NCBI GenBank assembly: GCA_030432175.1
Contig: JAUIHU010000293.1
Coordinates: 1 to 6,078 of the forward strand
Source: Verrucomicrobiia bacterium
GTDB taxonomy: Bacteria; Verrucomicrobiota; Verrucomicrobiia; Limisphaerales; JAUIHU01
Length of the DNA: 6,078 nt
Reading direction: 5' to 3'
The first letter of the stretch is position 1. Every line of letters starts with the position of its first letter. The translations under genes and the position numbers were made by a program. Positions 1-6,044 of the stretch are shown one piece after another. The notes below the pieces were generated by a model. It was given only the letters and a program-made list of their open reading frames with translations, did no database searches and had not been told where the DNA came from.

Positions 1-1
1 G

Positions 2-694
2 AAAGATTTGCTGGGGATTAATGGGAAAATCTTTGTGGGGCAAGGCCAGGCTATCCAGAACAACGCTGCTTCGGATGTCAGGACTCTGGTTGTGGGGAAC
101 CCTTGCAACACTAACTGCTGGATCGCTATGCAGAGCGCCAAGGACATTCCGTCAGATCGCTGGTTTGCAATGACCCGGCTGGATGAGAATCGCGCTAAGT
201 CACAATTGGCCAGGAAAGCTGGAGTGGATGTAACCGAAGTCAGCAATATGTGCATTTGGGGGAACCACTCTGCTACGCAATATCCGGATTTCACCAATGC
301 AAAGATTCAGGGCAAATCCGCCACCGAAGTGATCACTGACAGCGCCTGGCTGGAAGGAGATTTCATTTCCACTGTTCAACAACGTGGAGCTGCCATCATC
401 AAAGCCAGGGGAGCTTCCAGCGCGGCGAGCGCTGCGAACGCAGTTGTTGATTCTGTCGCTTCCATAGTGACACCGACCGCAGCTGGAGATTTCAACAGCC
501 TTTGTATCTGCTCGAAAGGAGATTATGGTGTGGATGAAGGATTGATATCTTCCTTTCCCGTAGTGAGCGATGGCTCTGAAATCAAAGTCGTCACTGGATT
601 GCCAGTGAGTGATTTCAGTCAATCCAGGATCAACGCTACTGTCAACGAATTGAGAGAAGAGCGTGACACAGTGAAAGAAGCATTGGGTGTTTGA
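2..694 (+). CDS. mdh: Malate dehydrogenase, cytosolic-type, 3' part only
   Basis: Malate dehydrogenase interconverts malate and oxaloacetate with NAD(H) in the cytoplasm, as part of the TCA cycle. The reading frame is open from base 2, starting with Lys-Asp-Leu-Leu, so the true start lies upstream; about 100 N-terminal residues, including the glycine-rich NAD-binding loop, are missing from a usual length of about 330. The visible part matches the cytosolic (MDH group 2) family closely: VVGNPCNTN near 92-118, the active-site stretch MTRLDENRAKSQ near 170-205, GNHSATQYPD near 260-290, and QQRGAAIIKARGASSAASAA near 380-440. By family knowledge the Asp at 182-184 and the His at 266-268 form the proton-relay pair and the Arg at 191-193 contacts substrate; all are present. 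The C-terminal helix (NELREERDTVKEAL) is complete and ends at TGA 692-694. A terminator follows at 757-783. Identification is very secure; only the 5' end is unknown. Confidence 0.96.
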   Translation, partial: KDLLGINGKIFVGQGQAIQNNAASDVRTLVVGNPCNTNCWIAMQSAKDIPSDRWFAMTRLDENRAKSQLARKAGVDVTEVSNMCIWGNHSATQYPDFTNAKIQGKSATEVITDSAWLEGDFISTVQQRGAAIIKARGASSAASAANAVVDSVASIVTPTAAGDFNSLCICSKGDYGVDEGLISSFPVVSDGSEIKVVTGLPVSDFSQSRINATVNELREERDTVKEALGV

Positions 695-709
695 GCCGAT
701 TTCTGCGAC

Positions 710-739
710 TTGCATGTCGATATAATTTTCGACATGCAA
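710..739. other. Perfect 11-bp inverted repeat after mdh
   Basis: The arms TTGCATGTCGA (710-720) and TCGACATGCAA (729-739) are perfectly complementary around an 8-base AT-rich loop. The stem begins 15 bases after the mdh stop codon. It is followed by a run of A (738-744), not T, so it is not a classical intrinsic terminator on the + strand, and it has no T run on the other strand either. It could be a 3'-end stabilising hairpin for the mdh messenger, or a two-fold binding site for a protein. The structure is seen directly; the role is inference. Confidence 0.6.
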
Positions 740-756
740 AAAAAGCTGTAAGAATT

Positions 757-783
757 TGCGCCGGTCAGAGGCGTATTTTTTTT
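757..783 (+). terminator. Intrinsic terminator of mdh
   Basis: A GC-rich stem (TGCGCC at 757-762 with GGCGTA at 770-775, one G-T wobble) encloses a 7-base loop and is followed directly by eight T residues (776-783). This is the usual layout of a Rho-independent terminator. It lies 63 bases after the mdh stop on the same strand. It implies that the gene at 965 has its own promoter. Confidence 0.75.
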
Positions 784-840
784 GAATTTTTAACTGTACA
801 AAAATATAGTATTTGTTAGTTTTGTTTTGAGTCGACGTGT

Positions 841-869
841 TTGACTATCATTATATGATACCTTGAATA
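841..869 (+). promoter_or_regulatory. AT-rich dyad and weak promoter-like sequence upstream of 965
   Basis: TTGACT at 841-846 resembles a -35 box, but the hexamers 16-17 bases downstream (863-869) match a -10 box poorly. A better -10 match, TATGAT at 854-859, is too close to TTGACT. TATGAT lies inside a small perfect dyad, TATCAT (846-851), TAT, ATGATA (855-860), which could be an operator. The preceding terminator makes a promoter in this gap likely, but its exact position cannot be fixed from sequence alone. Confidence 0.25.
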
Positions 870-964
870 AGCTCTTATGGGTGTAACGAGAGTGGTTCTT
901 ATGTCAATCGATGCTTGGATAGGTTGAATTACTCTCAGCTAATAACGAAGCTCTAACACAAGTC

Positions 965-2518
965 ATGTTTGAATCAAAAACCAACGCTAAGCTACCGGGT
1001 GATTCCATGTCGCAGCGCTCTCGAAAAAACAGCAGGCGACTTGTGTGGGGTACGCTGTTGTTGGCGGTGTTCACACCTATTGTTCTGGGCTCCTGGAGTG
1101 TATTGAAATTAGTTGTTGGCTCGGGCTGGGAAGAATGGGGGCAAATTCATGAAGAATTGAAAGCGCAATTCTCGGTTGAATGGGATCAGGAAGGCATTGC
1201 GATCGGGAATGATAACTTTGCGCAAACTCAATGGATTCAGGAATTGTATGAAGTCAGTCCAGGAGATTCTCCTTTGGACAAATCCATTCTGTATCTGGGG
1301 AGTCCGGAATTCAGTTCTCAAGTCAGAATACGGCAAAACCATTGGACTAATCTGGGACCGCCCGTTGCGGAAATTGCAAAAAGCAAGCTACGCGCCGAAG
1401 ACTGGACTGCCACTTTAGATAAATCGTATGACCAATTGATACTGGAATGGTCTTCAGATTGGGAATCAGTTGCTCATGAGTTATCACGCGAAGCGTTTAA
1501 CCGTCCTTTTTCAAGTCTTTCACATTTGACGAGTCGCCGATTGGACTGGACACCTGACTGGGGGAATCTGGATCGGTTTTATCGAGGTATGCTTTTGAGA
1601 AACCTGGCTTGTTTGAGGGCAGGAATCACTCAGGAGCCACTGGAAAATTTTCGCGTGTTGCTTCGTGTTTTTGAAGCTGTTGATTCCATTTCATGGACAG
1701 GTCATTCATTTTCTAACCGGGCGCTTTTGTCCATGCGTCCGGTGATTTGGGAAGGGTTGGCGCAAAAGAGCTGGGATATTCATTCTCTGAAAGAACTGCA
1801 GGAGATGATCAGTTTGATCCGTCCAATGGGGAGATTTAAACATACGGTTTCGAACGAGTTGCAAAAAGTGATTCGTGCTGTGGAGAATTTAACCAAATCG
1901 ACCCAAGCTCAATGGTTAGTGAGTTCTGAGGAAGGCTCTGGCGCTTGGTATTCAGGAGCGTTGACCTCTCAGCTTTGGAACCTTACATTTTATTCATCAC
2001 GTCACCTTCAAGGTTTAAATTTGATACATTATGCAAACGTTCTCTCTCCCTGGTATGAGGTGGGTTCATTGTTGAGTGTGGCTGAAGGTTCTGCAGAACC
2101 GGAATGGAAAGTGTTATCAAGAAAACAAGAATCTCATGCTGCTGAATTGTCGGCCTGGAACTCCTGGATAATGCAGAAATTTGGAACAACGAAATGGACC
2201 GCTCTGACGTTTCAGATGAGCGCTGAAACTGAAATTTGGATGCGGTTGATAGAAACTGCGGTGGCATTGGAAAGATTCAAAACATTAAATGGCGCCTATC
2301 CAGTTCGGATTCAGGCATTGCAAGAATTAGAGTTAATCGAACTCAGTAAAGATTTGTCTGGGGAAAATCACTTTCTGTACCAACGTCAAGGTCCGGGAAT
2401 GTATCGGCTTTATTCAAGAGGGTTAAATTACAAAGATGAAATGGGCGCTGGTGATGATCTGGTGTGGGAAGGGTATCCTTCTCGTAATCAGGAATTTGCC
2501 AGTCGGGTAATTGACTAG
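965..2518 (+). CDS. Membrane-anchored, tryptophan-rich protein of unknown function
   Basis: I do not recognise a named family. The protein has 517 residues if ATG 965 is used; ATG 1007 (Met15) is an equally plausible start, leaving a short basic tail SQRSRKNSRR before the membrane segment. Neither start has a strong ribosome binding site. One hydrophobic segment, about residues 27-52, follows the Arg/Lys-rich tail, which predicts a single-pass protein with a short cytoplasmic N-terminus and a large extracytoplasmic domain; no lipobox or clear signal-peptidase site is seen. The rest is mostly helix-like and holds 25 tryptophans in total, about 5 percent. Residues 423-501 look like a module: an amphipathic helix (IWMRLIETAVALERFKTLNG), then AYP, then FLYQR, YRLYSRGLNYKDE and GDDLVW. 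I recall this Leu-Glu-Arg-Phe/Tyr, Asn-Gly-x-Tyr-Pro, Leu-Tyr-Ser-x-Gly pattern from C-termini of uncharacterised planctomycete and verrucomicrobial proteins, and it faintly resembles the globular part of type II pseudopilins. The gene stands alone between a terminator and a 246-base gap. Confidence 0.88.
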   Translation: MFESKTNAKLPGDSMSQRSRKNSRRLVWGTLLLAVFTPIVLGSWSVLKLVVGSGWEEWGQIHEELKAQFSVEWDQEGIAIGNDNFAQTQWIQELYEVSPGDSPLDKSILYLGSPEFSSQVRIRQNHWTNLGPPVAEIAKSKLRAEDWTATLDKSYDQLILEWSSDWESVAHELSREAFNRPFSSLSHLTSRRLDWTPDWGNLDRFYRGMLLRNLACLRAGITQEPLENFRVLLRVFEAVDSISWTGHSFSNRALLSMRPVIWEGLAQKSWDIHSLKELQEMISLIRPMGRFKHTVSNELQKVIRAVENLTKSTQAQWLVSSEEGSGAWYSGALTSQLWNLTFYSSRHLQGLNLIHYANVLSPWYEVGSLLSVAEGSAEPEWKVLSRKQESHAAELSAWNSWIMQKFGTTKWTALTFQMSAETEIWMRLIETAVALERFKTLNGAYPVRIQALQELELIELSKDLSGENHFLYQRQGPGMYRLYSRGLNYKDEMGAGDDLVWEGYPSRNQEFASRVID

Positions 2519-2764
2519 GATTGGGGGTGTTTGACGAGGTTTCTCATTTTGTGAGAGTGGCAGTTGATACTGATTCAGGCGAGTTCATTGCAGGGTTTGG
2601 TCATGTCTTTTTTCGATTTTAGACTGGTCCAACTGAATAGAATTAGGATTGATTGTTGCAGCAGCCTGAAGGTTGCATGGACAAGATAAGGTTGTTAAGA
2701 CTTTCATGAATTGATCCTGCGCGATATTTAACCATCTAACCGACTGACAAGACACACGAGCAAA
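2519..2764. other. Intergenic spacer and purH leader with small hairpins
   Basis: No gene is supported here. Two small stems are visible. TCTCA/TGAGA at 2542-2556 has a 5-base loop and no T run, so it is a poor terminator. GCAGCC/GGTTGC at 2661-2676 has a TGAA tetraloop and one G-T wobble, and lies about 90 bases before purH. I looked for the conserved core of a purine riboswitch and did not see it. No well-spaced sigma-70 promoter stands out. The purH promoter is probably in this gap, because the upstream gene is functionally unrelated and the gap is long. Confidence 0.35.
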
Positions 2765-4330
2765 ATGCCCATACAACGAGCGCTGATTTCCGTATTTGAC
2801 AAAACTGGACTGGTTCCCTTTGCAAGAACTTTGGTTGAGCAGGGAGTTGAAATCATATCCACAGGTGGCACGGCCCGCGCTTTGAAAGATGCCGGGATAA
2901 CTGCCGTTGAGTTGAGTGATTACACAGGGTTTCCCGAAATGCTGGATGGACGCGTCAAAACATTACATCCAAGAGTGCATGGAGGCCTGCTCTACATTCG
3001 GGGCAACAAAGATCATGAAGCTGCCGTCACGCAGCATAAGATCAGCTCGATCGATATGGTTGTTGTCAATTTGTATCCCTTTGAACAAACGGTTGCTCGT
3101 GAAGGAGTCACTCGTGAGGAGGCAATTGAGAACATTGACATCGGTGGGCCATCGATGTTGCGCAGCGCAGCTAAAAATCACGAGAGTGTTACCGTAGTCA
3201 CTGACCCAAATGACTACGATTGTATTGCAGAAGAAATTCAAGCAAGCGGTAACACCAGTCTGAGCACAAGGCGAAAACTTGCATTGAAAGTCTACCAGCG
3301 AACTTCAGAATATGATGCGGCCATCGCGGAGTACCTGGCTACTCAAGAAGAGCTGGCTGAAAATCCGGATGAACCGCAGACTCCAGCAAGACTGAACATT
3401 TTAGCTCATCGCTCGCAAAAACTGCGCTATGGTGAAAATCCACACCAGGCGGCAGCATTGTATGGAAGGTTTTTTGATTATTTTGAGCAACTTCACGGCA
3501 AAGCTCTTTCCTACAATAATATATTGGATCTCACAGCAGCAGCGCAACTCATCCAGGAGTTTGAAGGGGAATCACCGACTCTTGCGATTTTGAAACACAC
3601 CAACCCTTGTGGAGTTGGTCAGGCAGAGAATTTAAAATCGGCTTGGGACAAAGCCTTCGCGACTGACAAACAGGCGCCGTTTGGTGGAATTATTGCCGTT
3701 AATCAGATTTTAGATGGGCCATGCGCCGAATCAATTCGAGAAATTTTCAGTGAAGTCATCATTGCTCCAGGGTTTTCAACGGACGCCTTGGACATCCTGA
3801 CTAAAAAGAAAAACCTGCGCCTGCTGCAGGTCAAGCAGCCGATGAGCATTGGATCTGGTTGGGAGTGTCGCTCTGTTGGAGCGGATTCTTTTCTTGCTCA
3901 GCAAAGGGATGACTCAAAGTCAACTGAGAAAGTTGAGGTTTTTGAGTCAGTTGCTGATCGATCTCCATCTGATAAAGAAGGGAAAGCCATGCGTTTCGGA
4001 TGGAAAATTGTGAAGCATTTGAAATCCAATGCTATTGTTTATGTCGGCTCCGATCGTACACTTGGTGTCGGGGCCGGCCAGATGAGCCGCGTGGACTCCA
4101 GTCGAATTGCAGTATGGAAAGCAAAAGAAGCCGGATTGTCATTGAAAGGATCCGTGGTCTGCAGTGACGCATTTTTTCCATTTCCTGATGGCTTAATTGC
4201 AGCTGCTGAAGCTGGGGCGACAGCCGCGATTCAACCAGGTGGATCGGTACGAGATGCCGAAGTGATTCAGGCGGCTAATGAGCGTGACGTTGCCATGGTA
4301 TTCACTAAGGCTCGACATTTCAGACACTGA
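2765..4330 (+). CDS. purH: Bifunctional AICAR transformylase / IMP cyclohydrolase
   Basis: PurH carries out the last two steps of de novo purine synthesis in the cytoplasm: it formylates AICAR with 10-formyltetrahydrofolate, then closes the ring to give IMP. The 521 residues match the normal family length, with no frameshift. The N-terminal MGS-like cyclohydrolase domain (about 1-195) shows SVFDKTGL (9-16), STGGTA (32-37), KTLHPRVHGG (65-74), VVNLYPFE (100-107) and NIDIGGPSMLRSAAKN (123-138). The transformylase domain (about 200-521) shows LRYGENPHQ (220-228), LSYNNILD (248-255), LKHTNPCGVG (276-285) with the catalytic Lys277-His278 pair, LGVGAGQMSRVDS (433-445), SDAFFPFPDG (467-476), QPGGSVRD (490-497) and the typical end ARHFRH. 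The ATG at 2765 puts PIQRALISVFDKTG at the usual N-terminal distance; only a weak GAG at 2758-2760 precedes it. No other pur gene is in the window. The glycosyltransferase gene begins 58 bases downstream with no terminator between, so they may share a transcript. Confidence 0.98.
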   Translation: MPIQRALISVFDKTGLVPFARTLVEQGVEIISTGGTARALKDAGITAVELSDYTGFPEMLDGRVKTLHPRVHGGLLYIRGNKDHEAAVTQHKISSIDMVVVNLYPFEQTVAREGVTREEAIENIDIGGPSMLRSAAKNHESVTVVTDPNDYDCIAEEIQASGNTSLSTRRKLALKVYQRTSEYDAAIAEYLATQEELAENPDEPQTPARLNILAHRSQKLRYGENPHQAAALYGRFFDYFEQLHGKALSYNNILDLTAAAQLIQEFEGESPTLAILKHTNPCGVGQAENLKSAWDKAFATDKQAPFGGIIAVNQILDGPCAESIREIFSEVIIAPGFSTDALDILTKKKNLRLLQVKQPMSIGSGWECRSVGADSFLAQQRDDSKSTEKVEVFESVADRSPSDKEGKAMRFGWKIVKHLKSNAIVYVGSDRTLGVGAGQMSRVDSSRIAVWKAKEAGLSLKGSVVCSDAFFPFPDGLIAAAEAGATAAIQPGGSVRDAEVIQAANERDVAMVFTKARHFRH

Positions 4331-4373
4331 TTATTTATTATCAACCTGCGCTCTATTAGCCATATTGTGAACT

Positions 4374-4377
4374 AAGG
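4374..4377 (+). promoter_or_regulatory. Ribosome binding site supporting the TTG start at 4389
   Basis: AAGG lies 11 bases before TTG 4389. An in-frame TGA at 4368-4370 closes the frame just upstream, and the first in-frame ATG (4431) would delete the first beta strand of the fold. TTG 4389 is therefore the only sensible start. Confidence 0.5.
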
Positions 4378-4388
4378 CGCTCCTCACA

Positions 4389-5663
4389 TTGAGTACACCC
4401 TGGCCAAAACGATTAGTGATCGTATGTCCGATGTTCCCTCCGGACAAAGGTGGACTTCCTGATCATACCCTGGGACTGGCAGAGTCATTCCACTACTATT
4501 GTGCTCGCGCTTCAGATACAGGACGCGTTGGAGGTCCGGTTGTTGATATCGTCACTCGCAAAGGCCCGGTTGACGAAAGCCATTCCTTAATGAGGAAAGG
4601 TTTGATTCGTGTTCACAATCTTGTCGATCAATGGAGTGATCCAGCCATGACTCTGAAAGCGCTGGATCAAGTATTAGATTTGAGGGGTGACGATTTGCCG
4701 CAGAGTGTGTTGATCCTGTGGCAGTATGTTCCGCACATGTATGGTCGAGCAGGAGTGAACCTGAAAGTTCCGAACTTTTTACGGTTTACGCGAGAGTTGA
4801 TCAGTGAGCGAGGGCGGTCCGGTATTCATCTCATACAAGTATTATTGGCGCATGAAATTACCGCATCATTTGGTTTAAACCCTCGACTGGCTAGCATCGC
4901 TTTGGCGCACCGGTTCCAGTGGAAAGGCTTGATCAAAGCAGCGGATCGAATTGGTGTCTCTACTGAAGCATGGATAGATCGGTGGATTCCGAGAAGTGTG
5001 CGCGAGCGGAAGTCGGTTTTTCTCGCTCCTTCTCCATCCGCTATTCCGGTTGTTCCCCTGCAGTTTTCAACCAAAGAACATTCCAGGAACTGGAAAAATG
5101 AACATGGTTTAGACCCCGAGGCGCCGGTGATACTTTTTTTTGGCAGCCTGGGAGGTCCAAAGCAAATTGATTGGGTCGTTGAATCCTGGCGACTGAGTCG
5201 TAAGAGGGTAAATCCAAGAACGGCGTTGGTGGTTGTTGGGGGGCGCCCTGAACTGAATGTAAGCCGTGCAGAGGCAAAGGATTTCTGCCCTTCAGGTTAT
5301 CTGAGCGCTAAGGAAGTCTCGCTGGCGTTACAGGCAGCGGAATTAATTTCACTGCCATTTATTGACGGAGTTTCAGAGAGACGCACTTCATTTATGGCTG
5401 GAATTTCTCATGGCAAAGTCGTTGCAACGACCATTGGACCCAGCTCGGGTCCTTCATTGAGACAGGGAAATTACTTTTTAAGCGCAGACGCGGAAAGCAA
5501 AGATGATTTTGTGTCCGTTTCTGTCGAATCCCTACTAAACCCTGCATTATCCATCCAGATGGCTAAAGCTGCCAGAGAAACTTACCGAAAAGAAATGGAT
5601 TGGCCTATTGTCTGGGAACGCTTATTGCAGTCCGGCAAATTGGATCCAGATGGCCAAGGTTGA
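4389..5663 (+). CDS. GT-B fold glycosyltransferase, family 4 type
   Basis: This 424-residue protein is predicted to transfer a sugar from a nucleotide-sugar donor, probably to a cell-surface or exported glycan; donor and acceptor cannot be read from sequence. The N-terminal acceptor domain opens with strand and loop RLVIVCPMFPPDKGGLPDHT (8-27), the usual family 4 start, followed by WQYVPHMYGRAG (111-122), LLAHEITASF (152-161) and VSTEAWIDRW (190-199). The linker PSPSAIPVVP (214-223) leads into the donor-binding Rossmann domain: VILFFGSLGGPKQIDWVVES (247-266), ALVVVGG (279-285), GYLSAKEVSLALQAAEL (303-319), then LPFIDGVSERRTSFMAG (322-338) and HGKVVATT (341-348). The usual E-x7-E donor motif is not seen; DGVSERRTS sits in its place, as in a subgroup of this family I recall with DGVSxRRGS. 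No signal peptide or membrane helix is present, so it should be cytoplasmic or peripheral. It follows purH by 58 bases on the same strand. Confidence 0.87.
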   Translation: MSTPWPKRLVIVCPMFPPDKGGLPDHTLGLAESFHYYCARASDTGRVGGPVVDIVTRKGPVDESHSLMRKGLIRVHNLVDQWSDPAMTLKALDQVLDLRGDDLPQSVLILWQYVPHMYGRAGVNLKVPNFLRFTRELISERGRSGIHLIQVLLAHEITASFGLNPRLASIALAHRFQWKGLIKAADRIGVSTEAWIDRWIPRSVRERKSVFLAPSPSAIPVVPLQFSTKEHSRNWKNEHGLDPEAPVILFFGSLGGPKQIDWVVESWRLSRKRVNPRTALVVVGGRPELNVSRAEAKDFCPSGYLSAKEVSLALQAAELISLPFIDGVSERRTSFMAGISHGKVVATTIGPSSGPSLRQGNYFLSADAESKDDFVSVSVESLLNPALSIQMAKAARETYRKEMDWPIVWERLLQSGKLDPDGQG

Positions 5664-5725
5664 AGCTTCAAATAGCAGCCCGGAAGTCCGTATGGAAAGA
5701 TCTAATTGGATATGATTTGAGTTGG

Positions 5726-5867
5726 AGGCGTCTCGGACCGACGAACTGGGGCTGAGCGATCCAAAGACACCACCCATTTTAAATGCGCGCCTATTAGATC
5801 CGGGTGTGATTCAAGTCGGGTGGTTCCCTGGGACCGCTGAGCCCCAGCTCGGCGAGTGGAGCTGGCT
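5726..5867 (+). other. Long rod-like imperfect palindrome, possible small structured RNA
   Basis: The two halves pair in one constant register over about 142 bases. The strongest blocks are 5746-5753 with 5840-5847 (8 bp), 5755-5758 with 5835-5838, 5760-5762 with 5831-5833, and 5769-5775 with 5818-5824 (7 bp). Outer blocks add 5742-5744 with 5849-5851, 5739-5740 with 5853-5854, and 5732-5734 with 5859-5861. The tip can fold as 5786-5792 with 5802-5808 (two or three wobbles) around a 9-base loop. Symmetric 6x6 internal loops lie at 5763-5768/5825-5830 and 5776-5781/5812-5817. A short T run (5867-5870) follows. The shape is like that of rod-shaped RNAs such as 6S RNA, but I cannot match a 6S consensus. 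A dispersed palindromic repeat is the main alternative. Strand is assumed from the T run and neighbouring genes. Confidence 0.45.
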
Positions 5868-5870
5868 TTT
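5844..5870 (+). terminator. Possible weak terminator after the glycosyltransferase gene
   Basis: CCAGCTC (5844-5850) and GAGCTGG (5859-5865) form a perfect 7-bp stem with an 8-base loop, followed by CTTTT. The T run is short, so termination would be weak. The stem uses bases that also form the 3' arm of the large rod, so the two structures are mutually exclusive. It lies about 180 bases after the stop codon at 5663. Confidence 0.3.
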
Positions 5871-5917
5871 GAAGTGGACTGCGTGAATCAACAGCCATCC
5901 TCCTTTAACTTTCCAAG

Positions 5918-5986
5918 GCCGAAGGCCTGATACATACCAGCCTGGGCCTGCTGGCAGCCCTGGCTGGTATGTGTCGAGCCGTTGGC
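5918..5986. repeat. 69-base imperfect hairpin
   Basis: GATACATACCAGCC (5929-5942) pairs with GGCTGGTATGTGTC (5962-5975) over 14 positions with one G-T wobble. After a T-T mismatch the stem continues inward with GGGC (5944-5947) and GCCC (5957-5960), ending in a small CTGG loop. It also continues outward to 5918/5986 with GGCC-rich pairing broken by a few mismatches. A small competing stem, AGGCC-GAA-GGCCT, lies at 5916-5928. No T run follows, so it is not an intrinsic terminator. The form is typical of extragenic palindromic repeats. Confidence 0.6.
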
Positions 5987-6044
5987 GCTAGAGTCATTGA
6001 GTAGGAAAAATCTTTGACACCCAAAAAATTGTGACTCGGAAACA

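Noticed and set aside
200..739. A 179-codon minus-strand frame opposite mdh.
   Set aside because: It is antisense to highly conserved malate dehydrogenase sequence and has no family features, so it is a shadow of the real gene.
2519..2764. A purine riboswitch or other leader control of purH.
   Set aside because: The conserved core and three-way junction of purine riboswitches are absent; only two small stems are visible.
2585..2776. A 63-codon minus-strand frame in the purH leader.
   Set aside because: It overlaps the purH start, has unstructured composition and shows no recognisable motif or ribosome binding site.
5722..5886. A 54-codon + strand frame starting at TTG and ending WSWLLKWTA.
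   Set aside because: It lies almost entirely within the rod-like palindrome, lacks a Shine-Dalgarno sequence and has no ATG. Phrases such as PGTAEPQLGE look like translated repeat DNA.
5726..5986. An integron attC recombination site, suggested by the long imperfect inverted repeats.
   Set aside because: The terminal RYYYAAC and GTTRRRY core sites are not found in the right places at the ends of either palindrome, and no integrase or cassette array is present.
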